Source: Lunularia cruciata (Eukaryota; Streptophyta; Marchantiopsida; Lunulariales; Lunulariaceae). Taken from it: DNA of 64,000 nucleotides. The stretch is from assembly GCA_948567375.1 (NCBI GenBank), contig OX419757.1, forward strand, positions 21,018,001 to 21,082,000, given 5' to 3'. Made by a program: the position numbers and the translations under genes. How positions within the stretch are numbered: the stretch's first letter is position 1; each line of letters opens with the position of its first letter. The notes beneath the pieces were generated by a model. That model had not been told where the DNA came from. It did no database searches and saw only the letters and a program-made list of their open reading frames with translations. Positions 36,354-47,354 of this stretch are shown here, one piece after another.

Positions 36354-36575
36354 TTAAAATAGAATATAGATTGTCAAATCCCACTCTCTGTCATATATCA
36401 CCATAGGTAGAATCATCAAGTTTGTTGAGTTCATCACCTTGTCTATGAATTCTGCACCAAAGTGATAAACTAGCAATACTCTCATTTGCTCACGCTGGAT
36501 GTACCTAACCTTGATGTAGAATGGATTTGGGAATGGAAAGCTAGGTGTAGGAAATTTTCCTCTTGATGCATCCAT
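36354..36575 (-). CDS. Family A leader ORF-a (element 2 copy), unknown function
   Basis: A 73-codon ORF between the primer-binding site and gag. It starts MDASRGKFPTPSFPF and contains QREQMRVLLVYHFGAEF and VIYDREWDLTIYI, ending in TAA. The same ORF with the same length and end point is present in element 3 (49065-49286) and element 6 (61902-62123, one internal TAG). I recognise no domain. The conserved length across three insertions suggests it existed in the active parent. The adjoining ORF-b is broken in this copy. Confidence 0.55.
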   Translation of the reverse strand: MDASRGKFPTPSFPFPNPFYIKVRYIQREQMRVLLVYHFGAEFIDKVMNSTNLMILPMVIYDREWDLTIYILF

Positions 36576-36701
36576 CCTATCTGCTCTCTAAAGTCCTTCC
36601 TAAGTCTAGCAATTACTCTATGTTCTCCACCTCAAATTACTCAATTTTAGTAGTTTGTGCATTCCAAGAGGGATGATCCACTCTCTTGGACTAAGACACT
36701 T

Positions 36702-36713
36702 GCTCTGATACCA
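36702..36713 (-). other. Element 2 primer-binding site
   Basis: Minus-strand TGGTATCAGAGC one base inside the 5' LTR, an exact match to the usual plant initiator tRNA-Met priming site. Confidence 0.9.
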
Positions 36714-36714
36714 T

Positions 36715-37454
36715 TGTAATACTCCAAGGAAAAGAGAAGAGAGAAAACTTAGATTACACACTCAAACATTTGGTGCCCTAAAGGAGCACCTTCTCTTTAT
36801 TATAAAGACAAAGAGGATCTCCTCCAAGGAAGCTCCACCATAGGATTAGGCACACAGATAGGTGACATGTCAGCAAGCTCCACCCTTGGATTACTTACTT
36901 GGATGGGTGCCATGTTGGTCTAGGTCCTATCTGGTTGGTCAAACAAGCTTTGACCAAAAGGAATTTTTTAGGGAATCTTCCTGTAGGAGTCTCAGAATCA
37001 CGTAAGGTACCATTGGAAAGCTCTTGACAAGAAAAACCAAGGGGGAGGGAAGGCCAGCCTTTCCTCCGTTGGGGGTGGAGGGAAATCTGCACATTTTGGA
37101 GGCCTAATTCATCTATTTAGACCTCCAAAATTGCCTTCAAAGATTTCAAGCATATTTTGGTTCCTACTCTATTAGTAGAAGTCCCCTTTTGGTGATACCT
37201 CTTTCTGATCTATTTAGTCCATCATGTGTAACATTCTTCTAGATGTTACCAATCCAATTCTCACCTTTAAATCATATGTCTAGCTATTGGTTCTAAGGTT
37301 CTCAAGTCTATTTTGGTTTTTGCCCTATTAGTAGAAGTACTCTTTTGGTGATACTTCTATCTGATTCAATTTTGACCATCATGTATAACATCATTCTTGA
37401 TGTTACCAAACCAAATTTCACATCTAGATCATATGGCTAGCTCTTGGTATTACA
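36715..37454 (-). repeat. Element 2 5' LTR
   Basis: 740 bases, ends TGTAATACTCC and GGTATTACA on the plus strand. In place of the ten-G run of the partner LTR it has an interrupted G-rich stretch. Confidence 0.92.
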
Positions 37455-38545
37455 TTCAACGACTTCCCATTCCATCCACTCGATGCGAACACATGAGCTT
37501 GGATCTCATCACATCCTTGCCCCAAACAAAGCAAGGACATACAACAACCGTGGTGTTTGTGGATTAGTTCAATAAGCAAATCCACTTGGCACCAACCTTT
37601 GATATTGTGAATGCTCAAACCTTAGCATAAATCTACTTTGACAATGTCTTCAAGCATCATGGGATGCCATGTGTACTCATCTCCAACCGTGATCCTTTAT
37701 TCATTGGGAAGTTTTGGCAAACACTCTTCCATATACTCGGCACCAAGCTTGCTTTTTCCATGGCCTATCACCCTCAAACTGATGGACAAACCAAACATAA
37801 AAATCATACCTTGGAGGATATGCTGTGTGCCTTTGTCAACATCTACCATACCAATTGGGATGAATGTCTTACAATTGTAGAATTTGCATACAATAATTAC
37901 AAATAGGCAAGCACCCAATTTTCTCCCTTCTTTCTCAATTTTGGCAAAGATCCGCTTGTTCCAAATTCTCTTCCTACTCCTCCCCCATCTCAAGTCTCTC
38001 TTACTTCAACCTTCTTGACCACCATATCCTTACCTCTCCAACAAGCCAAATCTCACCTCCTTGTTGCTCAGAATTGTCAAAAACAATATGCAGACCACTA
38101 TTGTCGTGATCTCACCTTTGAAGTTGGTGATAAGGTCATGCTATCCTCTAGTAACCGACCCTTCTCACTTGATACTCAAGTTTGTAAACTCACCCCTAAT
38201 TGGATAGGACCCTTTGAGCCCAAATCATTTCTCTTGTTGCTTATTGACTTGCCTTACCTTGTCATATGTGCATCTACCCTATCTTTCAGATTTCCAAGTT
38301 GAAACCTTTCATTCCTAACCCAACTTCTTTTTCCTTTCATGTCTAACCTCCTGCTCCTCCCATCCTTATCCATGATCATGAGGAGTACGAAGTTGATCAT
38401 ATCCTTGCATGTCGCCACATTCAACAAGGACGTCAACAACATATGGAGTACAAGGCCCTTTGAAAAGGGTGTCCCCTTCATGATGCCACATGGAAACCTC
38501 TTTCTCACCTCCATAATGCATGGATGGCCATCCAAGAGTTTGAAG
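37455..38545 (+). pseudogene. Element 1 integrase core and chromodomain, broken
   Basis: Continues the integrase interrupted at 30478. The first acidic residue is present (HMSLDLITSLP, about 37490). The second is altered to Asn in VLISNRDPLF (about 37675) and the third to Lys in the DGQTKHKNHTLEDML segment (about 37780), so the catalytic triad is lost. GDKVMLSS marks the C-terminal domain (about 38125). A chromodomain follows near 38370-38530, with EEYEVDHILACRH and later a degenerate ...DATWKPL. Chromodomains of this group read histone marks and steer insertion to heterochromatin. Confidence 0.85.
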
Positions 38546-38577
38546 CTTCAATGGCAATGAGGACATCACCAACTAAT

Positions 38578-38588
38578 GGTGGGGGAAT
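38578..38588 (+). other. Element 1 polypurine tract
   Basis: GGTGGGGGAAT lies directly before the 3' LTR start at 38590, in the place expected for the plus-strand primer. Confidence 0.75.
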
Positions 38589-38589
38589 A

Positions 38590-38942
38590 TGTAACAATAT
38601 GGAGTTTAGAGACAAATTTAGTAGGGCTAACAAAGTAGCAAATAAGACAAATTAGCCTAAAATATTCCAAAAGTATCTAGGAAGCTTCTTGGCAAGACTT
38701 TTAGCTAGCTTAGCTTGCACCTGAAGTAAGTAGCTTCTAGAATGTTCCAACTAGCTTAGCTTGCATGCCAAGTAAGTAACTTCTAGAAGGAAGCTTTTAG
38801 AGAAGCTTCTCAAGAGCCTTGTATGATCCCTATAAATACAAGAAGCAACGCTCATGCTAGGCATTTGGAGTTTTCCCTCATTCAAGGATCCCAATGGGAG
38901 CTTCCATTCTCCTATTTCTCTCCTTGGTCACAGTCTTTTACA
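38590..38942 (+). repeat. Element 1 right (3') LTR
   Basis: 353 bases from TGTAACAATATGG to TTTTACA, followed by the target duplication ATAAA. TATAAATA is retained at 38831-38838. Confidence 0.93.
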
Positions 38943-38947
38943 ATAAA

Positions 38948-40840
38948 GGTTTGTATGGATCTTTGGAAAAATAAATTGCATCCAAAAAAGAAATGTTTGA
39001 ACAAAATCTTACAAGTAGTATTGGGATTACAAGATGTTTCAAGATCCCCTTATGAGTTTTGAGAAGGAACACTTACAAGTTAGATTAGCAAGTTACAATT
39101 GTGATTAAGTGAAAATCATTCTATGGCTTAATGAAAGTGGTACATGTCAAATTCAAGAATGACAAAAACATGCCATGGTCACAAAAACAGATATGGTATG
39201 TGTTGAAAAAAGAAATTTATTTGGGAATTTAGTGGACTATTTTAAAGTGCTAATAGAAGGATTTGAATTGTGCATTCTACTAATTTCTTAAGCAATTGCA
39301 AATTTCAAAGTAAAGTAATGACAAATTTCAAAAGATACAAGGCTTAGGTTGATATGACTAGATGTTTAGATGAACACCAATTCAAATTAGAAAGAAGTGG
39401 AGTAAAGATGCAAAGAGTGAAGTTATGTTTGCCACCTTTTACAAGAATTCTGAATTCAAAAAAATCTTAAGACCCAATTGATTGTCTAGCATTTTAGAAA
39501 TATAAAATTAGAGTGAGTATGAAGTGAAAAATTGATTCCCTTAAGGTCAAATAATTTTTTGAATCTAGTGTAGTTTCTCCTTGGCCTTGTCTTGGTCTTG
39601 ATTCATCAAGAAGCTTTAGTTGCCAAGATCTATTGAAAATGGCTTCCTTGATACCAAAGATAAGGATAAGAGGAAAAGCTGATTTGGGGACCAAAGGAAA
39701 TGGAGATTTTTCCATATCAAAAGGAAAAGGAAAAGAAGACAGATTTAGAATGATCTCTTCCTCTTATGCTAAAATCTTCGATTATTAAATAATACTAAAT
39801 ATTTCAAGCAGATTCATGGGGCAATAATAAGAAGTAGGTTCAAAAGAGCACCACATTTAGCTACATAGCCACCTATCTTGTGAAATTTGGGAGAGGATTT
39901 CTTGAGTCTATGAATGGTAATAGGTTATACAAGAAATGGGCTAGGTACATAGGTTCCTACAAGAATGATCAAGCATGGAAGGATAAGTGTAGAAGGGAGT
40001 TTTGACAAAGAGTGAGCTAAAATGAGGGTGTAGAACCATCAATGATAAGTTGAATCACATATATACATATTATGAGGGAATAGATATGATGTTTGGAGGT
40101 AGAGATAACATATCTCCTACAGCTCTTATAAGCATTGGGATGGAGTGATGAATATTGGAATGAAGATTTTTGCAGCACCTTGCTCCAACATCCGATACCA
40201 ATATCCAATCATTTATTGTTCCTCATGTAATTTCATATACCCATCATTTTTGCAAGAAGAGAATATTTGAAGAGATTTGGTAGCGGATGAGACTTGAACC
40301 CATGCCATGCATGCCATCTTACACTTGCATGCAAATAATCTAACATTATCCCAATCTCATTCCAATTATGTTCCACCACTAGTTTTGAATGAGGAAGATA
40401 CACATGAACATACTAGTATTCCAATTGAGGCTACACCAATTGAGGTGGAGTTGAGTGCATGATAAGTAGAGGAGATGGATGACAAAGAGCAAGAAGGAGA
40501 CTCAAGGAAGAGAAAAGTGGTTCTAGAGGGAAAGTAAACCCAACACTCTCAACTTTCTTGTAAGATCTATCTAATCAATCCAAGGTCAGGGGTGAATCAC
40601 TTAAAGCTAAAGAGAGATGTAGGTTGGCCAAAAAAGGCTTAGAAACTAGCAAAGGTTGAGAAACTTTAAGTGAAAGCTAATGTTGAAAAGAGATTACACA
40701 ATGAGAAAATGAGATCAAAAGTAGAAAGATTAAGAATAATAAAAAGTAATTCAAAATCTAAATCTATGATGATAGAATTAGCCCATGATGAAGCAAGGAA
40801 ATCAGCAGATGATATTCAGAGTATTATGGATATGCTTAGT
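38948..40840. other. AT-rich DNA with broken, unassigned coding-like remnants
   Basis: Plus frames near 38950-39060 (DLWKNKLHPKKKCLNKILQ) and 40670-40936 (a charged 88-codon frame with KVERLRIIKSNSKSKS) look like eroded protein sequence, possibly retroelement gag. No diagnostic motif is present. Neither LTRs nor a target duplication were found. Confidence 0.35.
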
Positions 40841-40899
40841 GAATTAGATTATCACAAAAGTGAAATCTCTTGGGCTCAACAAGACCAAAATTTTGTCTT

Positions 40900-41700
40900 T
40901 TCTCCAACCCCACTGACAAATCATAAAAAGTTGTAAATGAACTCCCATAAGCTTCCAATTTGTGCACTTAAGTATGATATTGACTCCCTTTACTTTAATT
41001 GGTTGTGTCACACTCAAAATATCATCAAATCCCTTGAATCTTGTCTCTAAACCATAGCTTGTTAGCTCTTCTCTCTCCAAATTACTTTCATAACTTCCTT
41101 AAATGTCAAGAACTCTAGACTTCACATGTTGGAACCAATCTCTTGCACTTTTGTCACTTAGTCCTTTCTCCTTTTGACACATGGACTCCACAATTCCACC
41201 TTGAAGGCCTTGAGCAAATTTAAATCCCTCTCCTTCTACAAAAGTACATAAATAGTCAAATTCCAAACTTGTCCAAAATTAAGCACATGAAGGATAACAG
41301 GATTTGGGATTTTATCACCAATGCCATAAGAGTAGGCCCAAAATGTGCAACCATCTAACCTCAAAATTTGATGATTGATGAGAGAAATATGTGAGAGTGG
41401 CAGATCAAGAGCATAGACATATCTTGTTCAAAATCTTCTTATGACACTCTAGCTCTAGTTGCTATAACTCTAACTCTCCAACATCCTTCCAACTCAAGAC
41501 TCCTAGGACTAGAAACCTTCACTTCTTTATCAAGTTACCACCACCTATATACATCAAAGCCTTCAAAAAGGACAAGATTTTAATCCAAATGGCCAATCAC
41601 TTAAATATACATATGTTGCTCACATAGCAATAGCTCAACCATGGGATCTTTCATACAATCTACTCCAACATTATGGAGATAAATAACACTAGTATGTTTT
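40900..41700 (-). repeat. Dispersed repeat, copy 2 (inverted relative to 23.6-24.5 kb)
   Basis: The reverse complement of this stretch carries, in order, GTTGGAGTAGATTGTATGA, AGTGACAAAAGTGCAAG and GGGATTTGATGATAT, matching 23635-24500. It has fewer obvious duplications than the partner. Peptides on the minus strand (REELTSYGLETRFKGFDD) resemble a broken gag but are not diagnostic. Confidence 0.6.
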
Positions 41701-41986
41701 CACTAGCAAAGCAAACCATAACATGACACTGAGGTCTTGGTTGGGCTCAAATTGGGGTTTGATTTGGTCAGTTTTGATAGGTAAATGTTGGCTTAGATTA
41801 AGTTTGTTGGTGTTAAGGCTTTTTGAGCGCAAGACATGTGTCTTGCACATATTTATGTATTTTTTTCTCTTCATGTGCATATATATTGAGCAAGACTTGT
41901 GTCATGTGGACCATTCTTATGTGAAATTTAGTGTCTCCACTCTCATTTTTCACTTTGTAATATATATGTTTGCAATATATCTCAAA

Positions 41987-42144
41987 GTAGAAAATATCAA
42001 TGAAAGACAATATATGTTAAAGTATAAAATATGCCAAGGTAGAGAAATATCAATGATATATAATATATGTCAAAGTATAAAATATGCCAAGGTAGAGAAA
42101 TATCAATAAAAGATGATATATGTCAAAGTATAAAAGTATTAATG
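41987..42144 (+). repeat. Tandem repeat, period 52-53 bp, three units
   Basis: Units of the type GTAGAGAAATATCAATGA...ATATGTCAAAGTATAAAAT start at 41987, 42039 and 42092, and a fourth degenerate piece runs to about 42180. Very AT-rich. No coding role is indicated. Confidence 0.8.
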
Positions 42145-42180
42145 TTAAAAAGTATCAATGAAATACAATATGTATGTGAA

Positions 42181-43156
42181 ATTATTGGTAGAAGTAAATT
42201 GATATTATGGTAGTAAAAAAGTCAAATAGTGTATTTACATATCAAAGTGAATGCTTAAACATGTGAAAAAATGAATTTTTATAAATATTCAAGCAATAAT
42301 GGATTTTATTAGAGTGATTTTAGTAGAGTTTAGTGTTACTTCTTGACAACCAAAAATTTCTTTTTTTATATAAGATACTTTGAGTAGAGGATTTTAGTAG
42401 ATTTTAGCTTTGTTTTCTAAATAGTCAAAAAAGGAGTTCTTGTTCTTACAAGAGATATATAAAATTTAGGGGTATACAAAGGCATATAAAGATTTGCAAA
42501 TACTAGGTGATATAATGTACAATTCATTCTAACATCATATAACATATCATAAGGAAATGATTTATAGTGTATACTCCATAATGATCAACCAAGAAAGCAA
42601 AATGAATGTAAAAGATATGTATGGAGATGATGATGCAAGATAAGTACAAGTGATCATAAAACTATATGTGGTAGAGTAGTGAGCTATTTAGAATCCTGAC
42701 ATAAACTATATCCAATACACACTAGTGCCTCCTCAAGCCACATATATAGGTGAGCTTGGAAAAATTATGGCTATATATCCACATCCAATCCCACTCCAAC
42801 CAGCACATATAGAGATCATCCTAAAAGGATATCATAAGACTGTCATATAGATCCACACTATACTCTCTAAAATGATGTGAAGTCCAATCCTTGGGTATGA
42901 AATCAATAATTGAGCATATGTCAACTTAGAATTTATCTAGGAGAGCTTTCAAGAGGTCTCCTAATAAAGCAAGTGAATCTCCTATGCTTGTCAAAGAATG
43001 GGTAAATAAAGGAGGAGATATAGTACCATGAAGATGGTTCTACAATATGGAAAGGATGCACTATCAAAATATCCCATAGTGATAGAACCAAGGTAGTAAA
43101 TGCACTATATGGTCTATGCATGAAATCTCTCATGGTATCACAATACCCATCCTCTC
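42181..43156. other. AT-rich DNA, nothing recognised
   Basis: No supported gene or repeat. The left LTR of element 4 begins at about 43157. Confidence 0.4.
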
Positions 43157-43559
43157 TATAATAATACAGAGTTAGCAAAGAAGTTAGTAGATGCTAGTGA
43201 GTAATTAATTTAAACTAAATATAGCAAAAAGAAGTAGAACTAGCCTAAGAATGTGCTAAAGCATCAAGAAAGCTTGTGGGTAGAATATTCCATAAGCACA
43301 CAAGAAGATTCTAGGAACTTTCCAAGGATAGAGTAACTTGTTTGCCAAGTTGATGGCTAGCCAAGTAAATGGTTAGCTTAGCTTGCACTCCAAGTAAGGC
43401 AGTTCCTAGAAGGAACCTTTGTTGGAAACTCCTTGGGATTCTTGTACCCAAGTTACTTATAAATACCCAAGCCAAGCTTGAGCTAGACATTTGGAATTTG
43501 CCTCACTTGAGAGTCCAAATGTGATCTTCCTCTTTGATCTTCCATTCTCATATTCCTCT
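43157..43559 (+). repeat. Element 4 5' LTR, main part
   Basis: Aligns with the element 1 LTR: TATAATAATACAGAGTTAGC at the start, the region with AAGCTTG and GAAGGAACC motifs, TATAAATA near 43458, then GACATTTGGAATTTGCCTCA. It is cut 15 bases before its end by element 3. The end (TCCATGGTCTTTTACA) is found at 50141-50156. Confidence 0.8.
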
Positions 43560-44297
43560 TGTAATACTCCGAGGACAAGAGAAGAGAGAAAACACAGATT
43601 GCACACTCAAACATTTGATGCCCCAAGGGAGCACCTTCTCTTTATTATATAGACAAAGAGGATCTCCTCCAAGGAAGCTCCACCATAGGATTAGGGACAC
43701 AGATAGGTGACATGTCAGCAAGCTCCACCCTTGGATTACTTACTTGGATGGGTGACCTGTCTGGTCTAGGTCCTATCTGGTTGGTCAAACAAGCTTTGAC
43801 CGGAGGGAATCTTTTAGGGAATCTTCCTGTAGGAATCTCAGAATCACATGAGTAAGGTACCGTTGGAAAGCTCTCGACGAGACAAAGCAAGGGGAGGGAA
43901 GGCCAGCCTTTCCTTTGTTGGGGGGGGGGTCTGCACATTTTGGAGGCCTAATTCATCCGTTTAGGCCTCCAAAATTGCCTTCAAAGATTTCAGGCATATT
44001 TCGGTTCCTACTCTATTAGTAGAAATCCTCTTTTGGTGATACCTCTTTTTGATCTGTTTAGTCCATCATGTGTAACATCCTTCCAGATGTTACCAAACCA
44101 ATTCTCACCTTTAAATCATATGTATAGCTATTGGTTCTGAGGTTCTCAAGTCTATTTTGGTTTTTGCCCTATTTGTAGAAGTACTCTTTTGGTGATACTT
44201 CTATCAAATCTATTTTGACCATCATGTATAACATCATTCTAGATGTTACCAAACCAAATTTCACATCTAGATCATATGGCTAACCCTTGGTATTACA
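43560..44297 (-). repeat. Element 3 3' LTR
   Basis: 738 bases with TGTAATACTCC...GGTATTACA ends and a run of ten G at 43920-43929. The polypurine tract (plus-strand ACCTCCCTCCTTTTAA, about 44299-44314) follows directly. Confidence 0.93.
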
Positions 44298-44310
44298 GAC
44301 CTCCCTCCTT

Positions 44311-44805
44311 TTAAGACGCAACGTCCTCGTTGTGCAATTGTTGCTCAAAGGCTTGCACCAACACCGGTGCATGTGCCAAATTGGCAGCGGGTTCCCAAGT
44401 TGCTTCATAGAGGGGGTAACCTTTCCATTGTACTAGATATTCCACCCGTAGATGGCGAGTACCACGCATGCGTTTTTGGAGAATCCGCTCCACTTCATAT
44501 TCCTCTATGCCATCAATGACTGTCGGACAAGGTCGAATGTCCTGTGTGGAAGGACCTTGGCCTGATCGGGGAGCATATCTGCGTAATAGGGAGACATGGA
44601 ACACTGGATGGATCTTCATGTGTGGTGGTAGCTCAAGGTGATAGGCCACAGTGCCAATGCAAAGAAGAATTGAGAAAGGCCCAATAAAACGAGGTCTGAG
44701 CTTACGAGATCCAACTAATGTGAGGTTGGTTGTTGATAGCCACACTTGATCCCCAACATTGAACTCCATGTGCCTACGGTGTGCATCAGCAACTGCTTTT
44801 GTCAA
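44311..44805 (-). pseudogene. Element 3 integrase C-terminus and chromodomain
   Basis: An open stretch of 164 codons. It begins within the integrase C-terminal region (ADAHRRHMEFNVGDQVWLST; then RPRFIGPFSIL and YHLELPPHMKIHPVFHVSLL). It ends with a chromodomain: EEYEVERILQKRM, VEYLVQWKGYPLYEATWEP and AHAPVLVQAFEQQL. The stretch is in a different frame from the upstream integrase because one base is missing near 44790 compared with element 2. The aromatic cage-type residues (Y, W, W) of the chromodomain are present, so it may have bound methylated histone before the copy died. Confidence 0.9.
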
Positions 44806-46226
44806 TTTTGCGCAATCTGTAACCTGTGCTTAGCGCTCTCCACACCTTGTTGGATTCTAGAAACAAATGTGTTGACTACATCAACCTTGGTAGGCACTGG
44901 ACGGATCTTCATCAAGCTAGAAGGTGTGAAGGGATGCTCACCATACATGAGGAAGAATGGAGTGACCTGGGTGGAGGAATTCACTGAATTGTTGTAAGCA
45001 AATTCCACCAATGGTAGTAGGGTGTCCCACCTCTCTTGCTCTTCTAAGGTGAAGCCGCATAACATGTCTTCAATGGTGCGATTAGCCCTCTCTGTTTGGC
45101 CATCTGTTTGTGGGTGGTAAGTTGTAGACATGGCCAACTTGGTTTTGAAGAAACCAAAGAGTGTTCGCCAAAACATACTGGTGAATTGGGTGCCTCTATC
45201 GGTGATGAGTACTCTAGACAAGCCATGGTGAGCAAAGACTGCATCTAAGTATAGTTGAGCTAGTTGTGGAGAGATCACCTCCTTGGTGGTAGGGTGTACA
45301 TGAATCATTTTGCTGAGCCGGTCCACAAAGACCACAATGGAGTCAAACCCTGAGGTGGTCTTGGGTAATTCACAGACGAGACCCATACTCACTTGTTCCC
45401 AACGTTAGGTAGGAGTGGGGAGAGGTTGAAGGAGCCCTACAGGAGCTTGATTAGAAGCTTTGTTCTGTTGACAAAGTAGGCAGCTACGCACATAGTCCAT
45501 CACGTCATTGCTCATCTTGGGCCAATAGTAATGGCGCTTGATTGCCTCCAAGATCTTGTCCACTCCGACATGAGCTGCAATGGCCAAATCATGACATTCC
45601 GCTAGAATGGTGGTGCGTAATTCTGGGACATTTGGGATCCACAATCGGCCCTCCCAAAAGGTGAGTCCTTGGGTGCTGGTGACACCTTTGGACGATTGCG
45701 CTTCTACAATTTGTGGATCCATTTTTGTAGCAGCTAGAATCTCTTGCTTGAATTCAAGGTTAATCTTAACCTCTGACACCAAGTTGTTGGCCATTGGCAT
45801 GCGGGTGAATGCATCTGCAAGTTGCTTCTTACCTTCCACATAGGTGATTGTCATGTTGAAGCATTGTCGCCACTCTGCCCACCAAATTTGGCGACGAGAT
45901 AGATCCTTCTGCGTCTCGAGGTAGACTAGAGGTTTGTGGTTTATCTTTACTACAAATGCCTTCTTGCCCAGGTAGTGCTTCCAATGCTTGGTTGCTAGAA
46001 CGATGGCCAACTCTTCTCGTTCTGTGGTGTGGTAGTTGCACTCTGCCGGTAACAACTTTCGAGAGAAATATGCAATTGGATGCCATCTATCATGCCACTC
46101 TTGTTGTAGGACTGCTCCTATTGCTACACCTGATGCATCTGTAGCCAACTTGATTGGACGTTTTGGGTCATACCACTTCAAGATTGGTGCATGTAGCAAG
46201 GCGGCCTTCAATTCTTGAAAGGCCAA
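44802..46226 (-). pseudogene. Element 3 RNase H and integrase
   Basis: RNase H (46226-45800): LATDASGVAIGAVLQQ and TEREELAIV keep the acidic residues, but the usual T/IDHKPL is INHKPL (Asp to Asn). Then VEGKKQLADAFTRMP ends the domain. Integrase: zinc finger ECHDLAIAAHVG...LLCQQNK. In the core the first catalytic acidic residue is Gly (SMGLVCELP, where element 2 has SMDLVCELP). The second Asp (VLITDRGTQFT) and the Glu ([15 protein letters not shown]) are intact. A stop lies between the two halves at about 45404. Confidence 0.9.
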
Positions 46227-46241
46227 CTCTTGTGCAGTTCC

Positions 46242-47345
46242 CTATGTCCACTTCTTCCCCTTGCCAAGTAGTGCCGTTAAAGGCTGTGCAACCTTAGAGA
46301 AGTCCTTGACAAATCTACAATAGAATCCCATCAACCCCAAGAAGCTCTTAAGTTGAGTCTGATCTTCTAGGGCACTCCATTTTTGAATGACCTCTATTTT
46401 ATCTGTCAATACTTGAATGCCCTCTGCACTTACTCTATGCCCTAAGTAGTCTACTTCAGACTTGCCAAACTCACACTTTGAGATTTTGGCATACAACTGA
46501 TTCTGTCTTAGAATTTGGAGGACCTCTCGTAGATGTTGTTTGTGTTCTGTCATTATGCTACTCTATACTAAGATATCATCCAAGAAGACGATAACAGACT
46601 TATCCAAGTATGGACGAAATATGTCATTCATTAGGCTCATGAAAGTGGCAGGCGCATTGGTGAGGCCAAAAGGCATCACAAGATACTCAAAGTGGCCATA
46701 CCTGGTTTGAAAGGCCGTTTTGTACACATACTCCTCTGTAATTCGGATTTGATTGTAACCGCTCCGCAAGTCCAGTTTGGTGAAGTATCTCGCTCCATGG
46801 AGTTGATCAAACAGGTCATCCATGCGACGTAAGGGGTATTTGTTCTTCACTATTTGCTGATTGAGACCCCGATAGTCAATGCACATGCGCATTGTACCAT
46901 CCTTCTTCTTCACAAACAAGACAAGGGCCCCATATGGTGATATGCTAGGTTGGATGAACCCTTTCTGAAGCATCTCCTCAATTTGAGTCTTACACTCCTC
47001 CAACTCATGAAGTGATAGGCGATATGGGGCCTTACAAGGAGGTGTCTTCCCCGGGAGTGTCTCTATTTTGTGATCTACTTGCCTTTTAGGTAGTAATCCT
47101 GAGGATAGATCATCGAGAAAGACATCTTGAAACTCATCCACCACATCCTTCAATTTCTCAGGAATTTGTCCAACGAGTTGTGCACTCTGGACTTCTCTTA
47201 TTAGACCCATAAAACATCTATTGGTCTTATAGATAGTTGCCGTCCCTATGACATATAGAGGTAGTTTCTGCCTGTGTGATTTTTCTTTAACCCCAATGAT
47301 TGACCATTGGTGGGTTCTCACTACTTTCTTCCTCCAATCCACCAT
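46242..47345 (-). pseudogene. Element 3 reverse transcriptase
   Basis: The ORF at 47345-46563 contains the linker after protease and then the polymerase: [67 protein letters not shown] and the catalytic [12 protein letters not shown] directly after this motif (TAT to TAG compared with element 2) breaks the frame. The thumb/connection part continues in the same frame at 46553-46242 (TEHKQHLREVLQIL, CEFGKSEVDYLGHRVS). It would copy the element RNA into DNA if intact. Confidence 0.92.
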
Positions 47346-47354
47346 AGGGTTGTA

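Larger units (their letters stand above)
30479..37454 (-). mobile_element. Element 2: family A Ty3/gypsy chromovirus, full length
   Basis: A 6976-base minus-strand element with 740-base LTRs at both ends (30479-31218 and 36715-37454) and the exact 5-bp duplication TTCAA (30474-30478, 37455-37459). The internal order in the minus direction is primer-binding site, leader ORF, gag (with an internal duplication), protease, reverse transcriptase, RNase H, integrase, chromodomain and polypurine tract. The two LTRs differ at about 12 of their first 210 aligned bases (counted by eye), more than in element 3, so this insertion is older. All genes are broken. Confidence 0.93.
25685..38942 (+). mobile_element. 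Element 1: Ty3/gypsy chromovirus, interrupted by two insertions
   Basis: A plus-strand LTR retrotransposon bounded by the 5-bp duplication ATAAA (25680-25684 and 38943-38947). LTRs are at 25685-26096 and 38590-38942. A primer-binding-like TTGGTATTAGAG follows the left LTR and a GGTGGGGGAAT polypurine tract precedes the right one. Gag, protease, reverse transcriptase, RNase H, integrase and chromodomain follow in chromovirus order. A solo LTR (27444-28181) splits the protease region and element 2 (30479-37454) splits the integrase. Removing both with their duplications leaves about 5.5 kb, a normal length. All frames are heavily broken. Confidence 0.92.

Noticed and set aside
40270-40360. tRNA-like minus-strand fragment with a box-B-like GGGTTCAAGTC and a possible acceptor end
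   Set aside because: The T-stem does not pair, and no A box, anticodon arm or D arm could be drawn. It may be a SINE scrap but is not a supported RNA gene.
40670-40936. 88-codon Lys/Glu-rich plus frame
   Set aside because: Charged low-complexity composition, no start context, and neighbouring frames are broken. More likely a retroelement remnant than a gene.
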